Positions 9,050-18,379 of a stretch of 64,000 nt of DNA are shown one piece after another. A program made the translations under genes and the position numbers. The notes beneath the pieces were generated by a model. It searched no databases, was not told the origin of the DNA, and saw only the letters and a list, made by a program, of their open reading frames with translations. Numbering within the stretch: position 1 is the stretch's first letter; each line of letters begins with the position of its first letter. Source of the stretch: Deinococcus detaillensis (lineage in GTDB: Bacteria; Deinococcota; Deinococci; Deinococcales; Deinococcaceae); the NCBI RefSeq assembly GCF_007280555.1, contig NZ_VKDB01000005.1, positions 62,001-126,000 of the forward strand. The letters run 5' to 3'.

Positions 9050-9568
9050 TTAGCTCGGTTCTCCGGTACTGGCCTCAGGAGCGCTGGCCGCTTGAATTGC
9101 GGGAGCAGCTTTGGGCGCGGGCGGCAGAGCAAACAAAATGCTCGCCTCGGCCACCACCACTCCGTCCACTTCGGCGCGGCAGGTGGTTTTGCCCAGCCCC
9201 CGGCGAAAAAACTCCAGCTTGGCATACAGGTGAAGCTGATCGCCCGGCACCACTTTGCGCTTAAAGCGTGCGCCGTCAATGCCTGCGAGGTAGCCGATCG
9301 CGCCCGCTTCGAGTGGCAGACAAAACATGCTGGCCTGTGCCAAGGCTTCGAGAATCAAGACGCCGGGCATCACCGGCTCACCTGGAAAGTGGCCAACGAA
9401 AAACGGCTCGCCAATGCTGACATTTTTCAGGGCGTGGGCCTCGCCGCCGCCGCGTGAGAGAACGCGGTCAACCAACACGAAGGGAAAGCGGTGCGGCAGG
9501 GTGGCCAGAACCTCTTGAATACCCAAAGCCGATGAAGGCTCTGGGGGGGCAGCTTGGGCGTCAGTCAT
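9050..9568 (-). CDS. fabZ: 3-hydroxyacyl-ACP dehydratase FabZ
   Basis: A 172-residue hot-dog fold protein with [13 protein letters not shown] near residue 24 and the active-site segment [20 protein letters not shown], giving catalytic His60 and Glu74. It dehydrates beta-hydroxyacyl-ACP in fatty acid elongation. The ATG at 9568 has an AGGAGA site 10 bases upstream; a longer frame to 9682 has no such site. About 25 residues of Pro/Ala-rich tail extend beyond the usual family end. It leads the envelope operon, linking acyl-chain supply to glycolipid assembly. Confidence 0.95.
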   Translation of the reverse strand: MTDAQAAPPEPSSALGIQEVLATLPHRFPFVLVDRVLSRGGGEAHALKNVSIGEPFFVGHFPGEPVMPGVLILEALAQASMFCLPLEAGAIGYLAGIDGARFKRKVVPGDQLHLYAKLEFFRRGLGKTTCRAEVDGVVVAEASILFALPPAPKAAPAIQAASAPEASTGEPS

Positions 9569-9990
9569 GCTCGTCTTTTCTCCTCGTGGTGGCGTGGGCG
9601 AGCCGGCAGCTGAGCGTTCACTGTCCTCACTCGTCTCCGCTTGCCTTGTCCGCCGCTTAGCCCGTTTCAACACCGACTCCACCTTAAAGAGTCGGATGAT
9701 GAAAAGGGTAAAACGCTGCGTTGGGCTGACCGCGCCGCTTTAGTCCAGCCAGCTTCAGCTCAGACCAGCTCAAATCCAGCTTGAGTATGCTAACACGCCT
9801 CCCCCAAAAAAACGCCTAAAATCGGGCAGCGCCGCGCCGGAGCAGGGCGCTGCTGCCTAGAAAAACAGGTTTACAAAGCGCAGCTTGGCAAAGGACACGG
9901 CTCCGCGCCGCGCTGAGGTATCCTAAGCAGCGAAATTTGGGGAGTAGTTACTGGTTGCTCGGCAAAAGCGGGCAGCCCAGAGGAGAGCAC
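9569..9990. promoter_or_regulatory. Divergent intergenic region between fabZ and the SlyD-like gene
   Basis: 422 bases without a convincing gene. On the plus strand a TATCCT box at 9919-9924 is placed to give a leader of about 60 nt, and AGGAG at 9981-9985 sets the start at 9991. For fabZ the AGGAGA site upstream of 9568 is clear but no strong promoter could be picked. A TTG-initiated extension of the SlyD-like gene from 9937 is open but unlikely. Confidence 0.45.
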
Positions 9991-10983
9991 ATGAACATCA
10001 GCGATAACAAAGTCGTCGAGATCGAATACACGCTGACTATCGATGGTGAAGTGGTAGACCGAAGTGAAAGCGGGGAGCCGCTGACCTACTTGCAGGGCCA
10101 CGGCAACATCGTATCTGGCCTAGAGAAAGCGTTGAAAGGTAAATCGGCAGGCGATCATGTCAAAGTTACAGTACAGCCTGAAGACGGTTACGGCGAGCAC
10201 GACGACGAGGCCATTCAGATTATTGCCCGTGAGGATTTTGACGACGACATAGAAGTAGGGGCCACCTATTTCGCGCAAGCTGAAGACGGCAGCGTGACCC
10301 CCTTCACCGTGATGGGTTTAGACGGCGACGACGTGACGGTCGACTTTAACCCGCCGCTCGCCGGTGAAGTGCTTAATTTCGATGTATTCATCAAAAGTGT
10401 GCGCGACGCGACAGAAGACGAACTGGCGCACGGCCATGTCCATAATGACGACGATCTCAGCAAGCAAAATCCAAACACGCAGTTCACAGGAGAAAGCATG
10501 AACATCAGTAACGATAAAGTGGTAGAAATCGAATACACCTTGACCGTCAACGGTGAGGTCGTCGACAAGAGCGAGAGTGGGGAGCCGCTGACCTACTTGC
10601 AAGGCCACGGCAATATCATTCCCGGCTTGGAAAAAGCGTTGGACGGCAAATCGGCGGGCGATCACATGATGGTCACGGTGCAGCCCGAAGACGGCTACGG
10701 TGAGCGCGACGAAGAAGCTATTCAGGTCATCGCCCGCGAAGACTTCGAAGACGACATCGAAGTGGGAGCCACCTACTTTGCTCAGGCCGAAGACGGCAGC
10801 GTGACGCCCTTTACCGTGATGGGCTTAGACGGCGACGACGTGACGGTCGACTTTAACCAGCCGCTGGCAGGAGAAGTGCTGAATTTTGACGTGACCATCA
10901 AGAGTGTGCGGGACGCCACCGCCGACGAGTTGGCGCACGGCCATGTCCATGATGACGACGACGATCAAGACGACGAGTTCTAG
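9991..10983 (+). CDS. Tandem-duplicated SlyD-like FKBP peptidyl-prolyl isomerase
   Basis: A 330-residue protein made of two near-identical SlyD-type FKBP units (residues about 1-155 and 170-325). Each starts MNIS, continues with VVEIEYTL and GEPLTYLQGHGNI, contains the insert-in-flap region and ends with DELAHGHVH plus an acidic tail. SlyD proteins act as proline isomerase and chaperone, and the His-rich tail can bind nickel. The usual NHPLAG motif reads NPPLAG and NQPLAG here. The linker (LSKQNPNTQFTGES) encodes AGGAGA just before the Met of unit 2, so the second unit can also be translated alone. A terminator follows. Confidence 0.9.
   Translation: MNISDNKVVEIEYTLTIDGEVVDRSESGEPLTYLQGHGNIVSGLEKALKGKSAGDHVKVTVQPEDGYGEHDDEAIQIIAREDFDDDIEVGATYFAQAEDGSVTPFTVMGLDGDDVTVDFNPPLAGEVLNFDVFIKSVRDATEDELAHGHVHNDDDLSKQNPNTQFTGESMNISNDKVVEIEYTLTVNGEVVDKSESGEPLTYLQGHGNIIPGLEKALDGKSAGDHMMVTVQPEDGYGERDEEAIQVIAREDFEDDIEVGATYFAQAEDGSVTPFTVMGLDGDDVTVDFNQPLAGEVLNFDVTIKSVRDATADELAHGHVHDDDDDQDDEF
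10488..10500 (+). promoter_or_regulatory. Internal ribosome-binding site before second SlyD unit
   Basis: AGGAGA at 10488-10493, four bases, then ATG at 10498 in the same frame as the full gene. The spacing equals a normal Shine-Dalgarno. It matches the site upstream of unit 1 (AGGAG at 9981, ATG at 9991), as if the 5' region had been duplicated with the gene. It would give a 161-residue single-unit product. Confidence 0.6.
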
Positions 10984-11019
10984 TCTTTAAGGCTGAACAG
11001 CTCAAGTCAAGAGACAGGG

Positions 11020-11050
11020 GCCGCTTTCCGGAAATGGAGAGCGGCTTTTT
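11020..11050 (+). terminator. Rho-independent terminator after SlyD-like gene
   Basis: GCCGCTTTCC at 11020-11029, a six-base loop, GGAGAGCGGC at 11036-11045, then five T. The stem has ten pairs including one G-T. Confidence 0.85.
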
Positions 11051-11066
11051 GAATAGTGTCGGCTTT

Positions 11067-11432
11067 TCAGCGGCTGCGCAGCCCCAGCAGCAGCCCGACC
11101 ACGAACGCGCCGCCGAACGGCAGATCGTGGGTCAGCACGCCGGATACCCAGTTCCAAACGCTTTTGCCACTGTCTTGCAGCCAGGGGCCGCTGAGCGCTT
11201 CAAAGCGCAGCCAGTTGACGCTGATGAGATCAAAATACGAGAGCAGTTGAATCGCCACGAACAGCAGGCCAACGATCAGCAGGGCCACGCGGCCCACCAC
11301 CCGCACGGCGTAGCCCGCCGCGAAGCCCAGCACCGCGCCCAGCGACAGCGGCGGCAACAGCGGCAAGATTGCCTGCGAAAGGCTGTGGGCCAGCGACGAA
11401 TCGGCGGGGGAAGCGGCGGGAGCTGAAGACAC
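11067..11432 (-). CDS. FUN14-family membrane protein
   Basis: A 121-residue small membrane protein with the FUN14 pattern: a glycine-rich first helix (SLGAVLGFAAGYAVRVVGR), a second helix (ALLIVGLLFVAIQLLSYFDL) and a C-terminal helix FGGAFVVGLLLGLR. The bacterial role is not known; the eukaryotic relative FUNDC1 is a mitochondrial mitophagy receptor. The GTG at 11432 sits 6 nt after TAACAT (11439-11444, minus strand), a leaderless arrangement. It is monocistronic and convergent with the SlyD-like gene. Confidence 0.8.
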   Translation of the reverse strand: MSSAPAASPADSSLAHSLSQAILPLLPPLSLGAVLGFAAGYAVRVVGRVALLIVGLLFVAIQLLSYFDLISVNWLRFEALSGPWLQDSGKSVWNWVSGVLTHDLPFGGAFVVGLLLGLRSR

Positions 11433-11597
11433 CGCGCCATGTTAACGGCAAAGTCTGAGTACCGAGCTTGGCTGCTGCTCATTTGGCCCCCGCTCATTTG
11501 ACCGCTGTTTTTTGGCCCCTGCTCTTCACCTCTCTTAGCCAACCCACCTCAACCAAAAGATAGACGCCCAAAAGTGACGCTTGGCTGTATCTTAGGC

Positions 11598-12176
11598 ATG
11601 ATGAGTTTGCCTGAAGATGTGATTGACTCCGCCTTGTTCGCTCAACTTGAGAGCGGCGACGAAGCGGCGTGGCAGGCTTTTATCTCGCTCTACGAACGGC
11701 GAATGTACGCTTATTTGTACCGCCTGGAAGGCCATGCCGAAGACGCTTTAGACCTGACCCAAGAAGTTTTTTACCGGGCTTGGCGCTCGATTCGCACCTT
11801 CAGGGTCGGAGAGCGGGCGCTGCCGTGGCTGTACCAAATTGCCCGCAACACCCAAATCGAAAAGCACCGCCGCAAGCAGCTCGGCCGCTTTTCGCTCGAA
11901 GAAGCCCAAGACGAGGTGGGCTTTGAGGTGGTCAGCACCTCGCGCAGTCCGGTGCAGGAAGCCGAGAGCGCCCAGACCCAAGACCGCGTGCAGCGTGCTT
12001 TGATGCAGCTCGCCCCCGAATACCGCGAGGCGGTGGTGCTCCGATTTGTCGAAGACCTGCCTTACGACGACATCGCCCGCATTCAGGGCGTGGCCCTCGG
12101 CACCGCCAAAAGCCGGGTGTACCGCGCCAAAGAGCAGCTCTCGTCGCTGCTGGCGAGTGTCAGCGATATTCACTGA
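11598..12176 (+). CDS. ECF-type sigma-70 family RNA polymerase sigma factor
   Basis: A 192-residue sigma factor with region 2 (YAYLYRLEGHAEDALDLTQE, then VFYRAWRSI) and region 4 (QLAPEYREAVVLRFVEDLPY, with the helix-turn-helix IARIQGVALGTAKSRVYRAKE), and no regions 1 or 3. TATCTT at 11588-11593 lies immediately upstream of ATG-ATG at 11598/11601, suggesting a leaderless start; a GTG at 11574 is an alternative. The next gene downstream is a membrane protein whose cytosolic N-terminus could hold this sigma factor. The target regulon is unknown. Confidence 0.93.
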   Translation: MMSLPEDVIDSALFAQLESGDEAAWQAFISLYERRMYAYLYRLEGHAEDALDLTQEVFYRAWRSIRTFRVGERALPWLYQIARNTQIEKHRRKQLGRFSLEEAQDEVGFEVVSTSRSPVQEAESAQTQDRVQRALMQLAPEYREAVVLRFVEDLPYDDIARIQGVALGTAKSRVYRAKEQLSSLLASVSDIH

Positions 12177-12363
12177 GTGTGGGAAGCGGGTTGCAGTCCG
12201 TGAGAGCGGGAACGGCGCTGAGCTTTTTCATATTTGCCTGAACCCTTTAACATTAAACTTACTGCCGGGAACTCGGCGGGGCCAAGGCGCGTAGAGCAGG
12301 TATGGGGCCAACCTTGGCCTTTGTGTGGCAGTGAGGAAACGGGGGCGAAAGGGCGGTGAGAGC

Positions 12364-13731
12364 ATGACTCAGAACAGTTGGCGCGATTTGTGGCACCGCG
12401 CTCAGGACGGCGAAACGCTCAGCGCCCATGAGCAAGCCGAGCTTGAAGCGGCGCTGCAAGACCCCGAGCAGCAGCGCGAAACTCAGCGCTGGGCGGCGGC
12501 TGGTCATTTGCTGAGCCGCGCCGAAACCCCGCCGATGCCGCGTTCACTCAGCGCCAAAATAAGGCAAGACATTCAAGCTCAGCAAGTCCTCAGCGCCGCC
12601 GCTCCTCCTGCTTTGCCGCATTCGCTGGCCGCTGAAATTCTCAGAGACATCACCATCAGCCGCTGGTTTGACAGCGTGCAGCAGCAAGCGGCCTTGCCGC
12701 GTTCGGTGGCCTTCAGCATCGCCGCGCGGATTACTGGAGACGGGCAACCGAAAGAAGCGGACGAAACCGACCCGCTCGCCCAACTCCTGCGGCAGTGGCC
12801 CAAGCCGGAGCTGCCGCGCTCGCTGGCCTTTTCGCTAGCGGCGAGGGTGGCAGCGGAGGCGGCTCAGGCTGACGCACCAGCAAATGCCCCGACTCCTCAG
12901 ACGCCCGTCCATGAAACGCTGCCGCCGCTGGGCCGCACCCGGCTCAATCCACCCGGCGGGCCTTCGGGCTTGGGCGGACTGGGCGTGGTGCTGGCGTTCG
13001 GCGGCCTCACCGTACTGCGCGGCCATGAAGCGGCCAGCAGCGCCTTAGGTCTCCTCGGCAGCGCCGCGCCGTTCGCGCTGCCGCTGCCCGCCCTTCTCGG
13101 CGTGGCGGTGTTGGCGCTGCTGAGTTGGCTGATCGTGGCGCGGCCCACCCCAGCGGTGCAGCGGCTGGGCACGCTCGCCTTTGCCATGACCGGCGTGCTG
13201 ACTTTACCCGCGCTGTGGGACGCCATCCAGAACACGCCGCTGCAAGGGCATTTGGCAGCGCTGAGCGCGACGCATCCCAAGCCGCACCTGCTGCTGGAAC
13301 GCTGGCTGGGTGCGGGGCTGCTGCTGGCCGTGACTGCCCTACTGCTGCGCGGCGGCTGGGGCGCGTCTCTGGCCCGCACCCAGCGCCGCGCTCCCATTCG
13401 CACGCTGGCAGCAGGCACGCTGGCCGGACTGGGCCTCAGTGGACTGGGCCTGCTGCTACTCTCGTTCGGCTGGACGGACGCGGGACTGGTGCTGGCCCTG
13501 CTGAGTGGACTGGCGGCACTCACCGGCCTGAGCGTCAGCGTCTACGCGGCGGGGCGCAGCGTCGCCAGAAAACTGCACCTCGCGTTGCCTGACATCTCCG
13601 GCCCGCTGGCAGGCTTACTGGCCTTCAGCGCCACGCTGAGCATTCCAGCGCTGGCGGCAAGCTTAGCCATTATCGGCAGCGCTTGGGGACTAGGCACCTT
13701 GCTGCTGGGACGCGGAACGGCGCGGCTCTGA
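12364..13731 (+). CDS. Multi-pass membrane protein with four-fold repeat, probable anti-sigma factor
   Basis: A 455-residue protein. A soluble N-terminus (1-185) carries four copies of a 15-residue motif with consensus x-x-LPRSLA-x-x-I-x-x-x-I, at 56-70, 82-96, 109-123 and 148-162, linked by variable spacers. A Gly/Pro-rich linker and about eight transmembrane helices (190-455) follow. Its position 187 bases after an ECF sigma gene, on the same strand, with a soluble N-terminus of 40-50 residues like an anti-sigma dimer region, suggests membrane sequestration of the sigma factor. No zinc HxxxCxxC motif is present. A GGTGAG site precedes the ATG at 12364. The anti-sigma role is inference from position. 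Confidence 0.7.
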   Translation: MTQNSWRDLWHRAQDGETLSAHEQAELEAALQDPEQQRETQRWAAAGHLLSRAETPPMPRSLSAKIRQDIQAQQVLSAAAPPALPHSLAAEILRDITISRWFDSVQQQAALPRSVAFSIAARITGDGQPKEADETDPLAQLLRQWPKPELPRSLAFSLAARVAAEAAQADAPANAPTPQTPVHETLPPLGRTRLNPPGGPSGLGGLGVVLAFGGLTVLRGHEAASSALGLLGSAAPFALPLPALLGVAVLALLSWLIVARPTPAVQRLGTLAFAMTGVLTLPALWDAIQNTPLQGHLAALSATHPKPHLLLERWLGAGLLLAVTALLLRGGWGASLARTQRRAPIRTLAAGTLAGLGLSGLGLLLLSFGWTDAGLVLALLSGLAALTGLSVSVYAAGRSVARKLHLALPDISGPLAGLLAFSATLSIPALAASLAIIGSAWGLGTLLLGRGTARL

Positions 13732-13804
13732 GACGGCACAGAACATGGCGCTTGGCTTGCCGCCGAGCGGTCTGTCATATTTGCCCTGCCCACCCAGCGC
13801 TGTC

Positions 13805-14551
13805 CTAAACCGGCAGTGGATAAGGCAGCGTCCCTTCATAAATGGCGCGGCCCACGATTGCGCCCTGAACTTTGAGGGCTTCGAGCAAGGCCACGTCTTG
13901 AAGGTCGCGCACGCCGCCGCCCACAATCAAGGTATTTATCCACAACTTGCGGATTTCGGCCATCAGAGCGGCGTCGAGGCCGCGCAAAGTCCCGTCGCGG
14001 CTGACATCGGTAAAGATCAGAATCTCTAAGCCGCGTCCGGCGAGGTCGGCGGTAATTTCGGCCACCTGCACGCCGCTGCCCTGTGCCCAGCCGTGGGTGG
14101 CGACTTCTAAGCGCCCACCTTCAGCGCGGGCGTCCACGCTGACCACCACCCGCTCGGGGCCGTGCGCGGCGAGCAGTTCGCTCACCAGCTCGGGGTGGGC
14201 AACCGCCGCCGTGCCGATCACCACCCGCGCCACGCCGAGTTGCAGCAGCGCCTCGGCGCTTTTGTGGTCACGGATGCCGCCGCCGACTTCGACCGGCACG
14301 CCCACTGCGCCCACGATCTCGGCGATGATGGCTTTATTTTCGCCGCGTCCGGTGGCGGCGTCCAAGTCAACGAGGTGAAGCATCCCCGCGCCCCGCGCCA
14401 CCCAGTGCTCAGCGGCCTTCAGCGGCGAATCGAAATACACCGTTTCGCGCTCGGGGTCGCCTTCGTATAAGCGCACGGCGCGGCCCTGTTGGATGTCCAC
14501 GCACGGCAAAATCAGCGGCGCGAAGGAAGGAGCTGGAGAAGAGCTGGTCAT
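13805..14551 (-). CDS. hisA: HisA, phosphoribosylformimino-AICAR ribotide isomerase
   Basis: A 248-residue TIM barrel. It has [14 protein letters not shown] with the first catalytic Asp, [38 protein letters not shown] with the second catalytic Asp, and IVGGGVRD for phosphate binding. It performs the Amadori rearrangement in histidine synthesis. The ATG at 14551 lies 6 nt after TAGACT (14558-14563, minus strand), so the mRNA is probably leaderless. No other his gene is in the window. Confidence 0.97.
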   Translation of the reverse strand: MTSSSPAPSFAPLILPCVDIQQGRAVRLYEGDPERETVYFDSPLKAAEHWVARGAGMLHLVDLDAATGRGENKAIIAEIVGAVGVPVEVGGGIRDHKSAEALLQLGVARVVIGTAAVAHPELVSELLAAHGPERVVVSVDARAEGGRLEVATHGWAQGSGVQVAEITADLAGRGLEILIFTDVSRDGTLRGLDAALMAEIRKLWINTLIVGGGVRDLQDVALLEALKVQGAIVGRAIYEGTLPYPLPV

Positions 14552-14620
14552 GCGGCAAGTCTACCTGAAGCGCTCAGCAGCGGTTATAGGGCCGCCGATC
14601 ACGCTACACTCAGCACTAAC

Positions 14621-15772
14621 GTGCGGATTGGCTTTGTCACCACCACTTATCTTCCCTCGCGCAATGGGGTCGCGACCAGCACCGCTTTGTTCGCGCAGGG
14701 TTTGCGCTCACTCGGCCACGAGGTCAGCATCTACGCGCCCAACCACCCCACCCGCCCACCGGCTGAGGACGGCGTGTACCGCCTGCCCAGCACCATGATG
14801 GGCACGCCCGCCGATTATCCGGTGCTGCTGTGGCCCAATCCGCCAGCGGTAGCGGGTTTGCCGCTGCGGGGCACCGACATTTTCCATACCATGCACCCAT
14901 TTTTGCCGGGAATTTTGGCCCGCTTCTGGGCGCGTCGCTTTCAGACGCCGGTGGTATTTACCGCCCACACCCAGTACGAGCAGTACCTGCACTACGCGCC
15001 GCTGGTGCCGCGCCGGGTCAGCCGCAGCCTCACGCGGGCGCATGTGGCGGCCTTTGCCCGCAGCGTGGATCAGGTGCTGGTGCCGGGGCGGGCGATGGCC
15101 GAGATGCTCGGCGATTACGGCTACGGCGGCTCGGTGGCCCTGATGCCCAATCCAGTCAACTTGGAGGCGTTTCAGGCGGCAGACACGCCAGAGATTCGCC
15201 GGGCCGTTCGGGAGCGCTACGGCGTGCCGGATGAGGCCCCGCTGGTGATTTCGCTGGGCCGCTTGGCCGCCGAAAAAAATCTGGACGTGATGCTGCGGGC
15301 CTTTGACGAAGCCCGCCAGCGCCGCCCCGACCTCCGGCTGCTGGTGGTGGGCGACGGGCCGGTCAAGTCCGCGCTGGAAGCCCGCAGGCCGCAGGGAGCA
15401 GTCTTTACCGGAGCGCTGCCTTACGCGGAAGTGCCGCAGCTCTTGGCCGCCGCCGACGTGTTCATCACCGCCAGCACCAGTGAAGTCTTGCCGATGTCGA
15501 TGATCGAGGCGCTGGCGGCAGGCACGCCGTTGGTGGCCGCCCGAAGTCCGGCTGCCGAAGACCTGATTCACACCAGTGCGCTGCTCGGTGAAAACGGTCT
15601 GATCAGAGAGGCCCACGCGGGAGCGCTCGCCGAGGGCCTCCTGAGCGCCCTTGACCCCGCGAGCTTGCCGCGCCGCCGCGCCGCTGCCCGCGCCAGTGCG
15701 CAGCAATACGACCTAAGGGTGCGGGCCAAGGCTTTGCTGGACGTGTACGAAAGCTTGCTCTCCAAACGGTAG
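14621..15772 (+). CDS. GT4-family glycosyltransferase
   Basis: A 383-residue GT-B enzyme with an N-terminal acceptor domain ([20 protein letters not shown]) and a C-terminal nucleotide-sugar domain with [13 protein letters not shown] and the EX7E-type region [20 protein letters not shown]. It resembles diacylglycerol glucosyltransferases and PimB-like mannosyltransferases. The GTG at 14621 is preceded by TACACT at 14605-14610; starts further upstream overlap the divergent hisA gene and do not fit the family. It probably acts on membrane lipid or a surface glycan; the acceptor is unknown. Confidence 0.88.
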   Translation: MRIGFVTTTYLPSRNGVATSTALFAQGLRSLGHEVSIYAPNHPTRPPAEDGVYRLPSTMMGTPADYPVLLWPNPPAVAGLPLRGTDIFHTMHPFLPGILARFWARRFQTPVVFTAHTQYEQYLHYAPLVPRRVSRSLTRAHVAAFARSVDQVLVPGRAMAEMLGDYGYGGSVALMPNPVNLEAFQAADTPEIRRAVRERYGVPDEAPLVISLGRLAAEKNLDVMLRAFDEARQRRPDLRLLVVGDGPVKSALEARRPQGAVFTGALPYAEVPQLLAAADVFITASTSEVLPMSMIEALAAGTPLVAARSPAAEDLIHTSALLGENGLIREAHAGALAEGLLSALDPASLPRRRAAARASAQQYDLRVRAKALLDVYESLLSKR

Positions 15773-15951
15773 GGAATACGGGGACAAATGACCACCTGAA
15801 AAGAAATGAGTGGGGCAGCATTCGCTCAACAGTCCGAGCAGCAGATACGTTCAGGCGGAAATTCCCTTAATTTTGTTCATCAGCCTCGCTCTGAATGTAT
15901 GCCATTTCTCATTGCTTGTTAGCAAGTGAACCTAAAACTTGCAAAAATGAA

Positions 15952-15981
15952 TTGACAGAGTTGTGTCAAGCTGCATAAACT
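15952..15981 (+). promoter_or_regulatory. Promoter with overlapping palindrome upstream of lipoprotein/protease pair
   Basis: TTGACA at 15952-15957, an 18-base spacer and TAAACT at 15976-15981 form a good vegetative promoter. TTGACA and TGTCAA (15964-15969) make a perfect 6-base inverted repeat around six bases, so a dimeric regulator could bind over the -35. The rest of the gene-free stretch 15773-16070 is AT-rich and otherwise unremarkable. GGAG at 16061-16064 is the ribosome site for the next gene. Confidence 0.6.
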
Positions 15982-16070
15982 TCACGAGCAACACACCCTT
16001 CCCCAAAATTGTTCATCTTTTTTCCTTCTCCCCGCCTCATGTAGGCGGTCAATCCCATTTTGGAGACTGA

Positions 16071-18368
16071 ATGCGTTATCTGCACTCGACCGCTCTGCTC
16101 CTGACAGGCACGCTCCTGCTAGGTGCTTGCAGTTCACCAACGACGGCTCCAGTTACTCAGCCGCCCATCACCGACACCACCAACCCCAGCGTTTCTGGAG
16201 TCAGTATCATTGGAGCCAGTAGCCTGGTGCTCAATCCTGGACAGACCCAGCAGATTACCGCACAAATCGCCGTCAAAAACGGAGCCAGCACTGCAATTGG
16301 ATGGACCAGCAGCAATCCGGCAGTAGCCAGCGTAGATGCAAATGGCAAGATCACTGCTGTCGGCATTGGCAGCGCCATGATCACCGCAACTTCAAAAGCA
16401 GACGCTACCAAAACGTCGACCTTGACCCTGACCGTACAAGCCGCCGCCGTTACCGCGCAAGTACAAAGTGTCAGCATCGTCAGCGACGATCCCACTCAGG
16501 GCAACAGTACCGTAGACCGTTTGACCGTTACGACCGGCACAACGCTGCGGCTACGCGCCGTTGTCAATACGACGGGTGGCGCAGTCCAGACCGTGACATG
16601 GAAGGTGAGTGACACCAGCTTCGCCAGCATTCAAGTTACTGGCAATAGCGTTCTAGTCACTTTTCTCAGATCTGGCAGCGTTGACTTGACAGCTATATCC
16701 ACGGCTGATCCTAATATTTCTGGAACAGCCAGTTTCTATACCAAATTTGGCTTAACCGGCAGTGCTCAGCTCTCTGGCAATGTGGTACAGGCCAATCGTA
16801 GCGCCCCAGTGGCCGGTTCCACTGTCAAACTTTTTCAATCTGGACTCAGATTTTATTCGTTCGTCCAGACTGTGACTGATGATCAGGGCCATTTCAGCTT
16901 CAATGGTTTACCCGCCGGAAAATACGATCTGCAATTTGCTAAATCGAATTACGGCGGTTCAGAGATTATTGGCTTGAATGTTCAGGACAGCGGCAAAATG
17001 AACTTGAAGATCGGTCAATTCGTGGCCAATGATCCTTATGCACCCACCAACGTTCCCAAGCTTCAAATTTCCAAAGATGACAAAGGGACAATACTCAACG
17101 ACGGCAGTAGTTTTGTTGACAATGCACAGGTAAAAGTCACCACAACGCCCGAATCACAGCACCAGAAGCCTATGCGTTACTATATTCTGACCGTTGGTAC
17201 GTTTGATGCACAGGGTAACTGGATAGACAGTCGTGATGCCAATGGTGTAGCTTCCCAAGATCCTGGTTACATTATTCCTGGCTCAGTAGCGACCAGTGAA
17301 GGTACTGGCGTGATTAAAGTCCCGTTTTCAGGCTTGAAAGGCGATCTCTATTTGCAAGTTGTGGGCCTAGATTTCAACTATAATCGTGTTTCCTATCTTA
17401 TTCCTATTAAAGCGGCATATAGTGCTGCTTCACCAAGTGTGACGGCACCCACTGACGTAAGTGCCGTGGCTTATACCCTCGCTGAACCGATCAACTACTT
17501 GTTGAGCGTGCCCGGCAATCCTATCTCGGCACAGTCAGTAGCCATTGGCACCAACAGCTGGGTCACACTCACCTGGAATAATCAGCCTGCGGAGGGCTTT
17601 AAAGTGTACCGTGCGTCCTCTGTCAATGGCCCATACAATCTGGTAGCGGTTAAAGCCAGCGAGAGCGATCCTCAGAAAAAGACAGTTTCAGTGAGTGATC
17701 TGACTCCCAACCTGGGTCAGGATCAAGATTACTACTACAAGGTTGAAGCCCAGGGTGTCCAGCCGGTGGCCAGTGCGCCGGTTTATACCCACGTGCTGCC
17801 GGCCTTCAGGCCCACCTTGCTCTCGCCCGCTGAGGATGCTCAGAATGTCGGCTTGACCCCCGATTACACCCTGCACAACTCAGCCTTTGAAATTGGAGCG
17901 ACCGGCAGCGTATTTGATGTGCGGGTAGCTGACAGTCAACTCGGCAGCAGTTACGCTTGGCTGGCTAAGCGCTTGCAAGTTCTCAAAGGCACCAACCCCG
18001 CCAAGACAGGACTGGAAACCCAAGTACTGAGCAATCTGCAAGGTAAAGGTTACTATTACGTTTACAGAGACAGCAACGCACCGGATAAAAATGCTGTCGG
18101 CTACAACAATGCTTCTAACACCTTGACCTTACCCCATCAATATGATCTCTCTCTTCTGGGCAGTGATGTCGTTCCGCTGCAACCCAATCGGCGTTACAGC
18201 TGGCTGATCAACAAAGCTTATGCATTCAAACGCCAAAACGACTTGCCGACTAATCCCATCGTGGCCTACTCGATTTACAGCGATCCCGATGGCTTATCGA
18301 CGCCAATCGTACCCGGCGGCACCCGTCAAGAATTTACTCAGTCCTTTGACTTCACCACCAAGCCTTAA
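16071..18368 (+). CDS. Secreted lipoprotein with bacterial Ig-like and fibronectin-like domains
   Basis: A 765-residue lipoprotein. The signal peptide ends in LLGAC (lipidated Cys20). Domains in order: a Big_2-type Ig-like domain (about 43-122, with SSNPAVASVDANGKITAVG), a second Ig-like segment (to about 225), a carboxypeptidase-regulatory-like beta domain (about 230-320, FNGLPAGKYDLQF), an uncharacterised beta-rich part, and a fibronectin-type segment near 500-570 (VTLTWNNQPAEGFKVYR). It likely acts at the cell surface in adhesion or protein binding. It lies 11 bases before the S8 protease gene and shares its promoter. Base composition is clearly more AT-rich than housekeeping neighbours. 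Confidence 0.85.
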   Translation: MRYLHSTALLLTGTLLLGACSSPTTAPVTQPPITDTTNPSVSGVSIIGASSLVLNPGQTQQITAQIAVKNGASTAIGWTSSNPAVASVDANGKITAVGIGSAMITATSKADATKTSTLTLTVQAAAVTAQVQSVSIVSDDPTQGNSTVDRLTVTTGTTLRLRAVVNTTGGAVQTVTWKVSDTSFASIQVTGNSVLVTFLRSGSVDLTAISTADPNISGTASFYTKFGLTGSAQLSGNVVQANRSAPVAGSTVKLFQSGLRFYSFVQTVTDDQGHFSFNGLPAGKYDLQFAKSNYGGSEIIGLNVQDSGKMNLKIGQFVANDPYAPTNVPKLQISKDDKGTILNDGSSFVDNAQVKVTTTPESQHQKPMRYYILTVGTFDAQGNWIDSRDANGVASQDPGYIIPGSVATSEGTGVIKVPFSGLKGDLYLQVVGLDFNYNRVSYLIPIKAAYSAASPSVTAPTDVSAVAYTLAEPINYLLSVPGNPISAQSVAIGTNSWVTLTWNNQPAEGFKVYRASSVNGPYNLVAVKASESDPQKKTVSVSDLTPNLGQDQDYYYKVEAQGVQPVASAPVYTHVLPAFRPTLLSPAEDAQNVGLTPDYTLHNSAFEIGATGSVFDVRVADSQLGSSYAWLAKRLQVLKGTNPAKTGLETQVLSNLQGKGYYYVYRDSNAPDKNAVGYNNASNTLTLPHQYDLSLLGSDVVPLQPNRRYSWLINKAYAFKRQNDLPTNPIVAYSIYSDPDGLSTPIVPGGTRQEFTQSFDFTTKP

Positions 18369-18379
18369 AGGAAATACTG

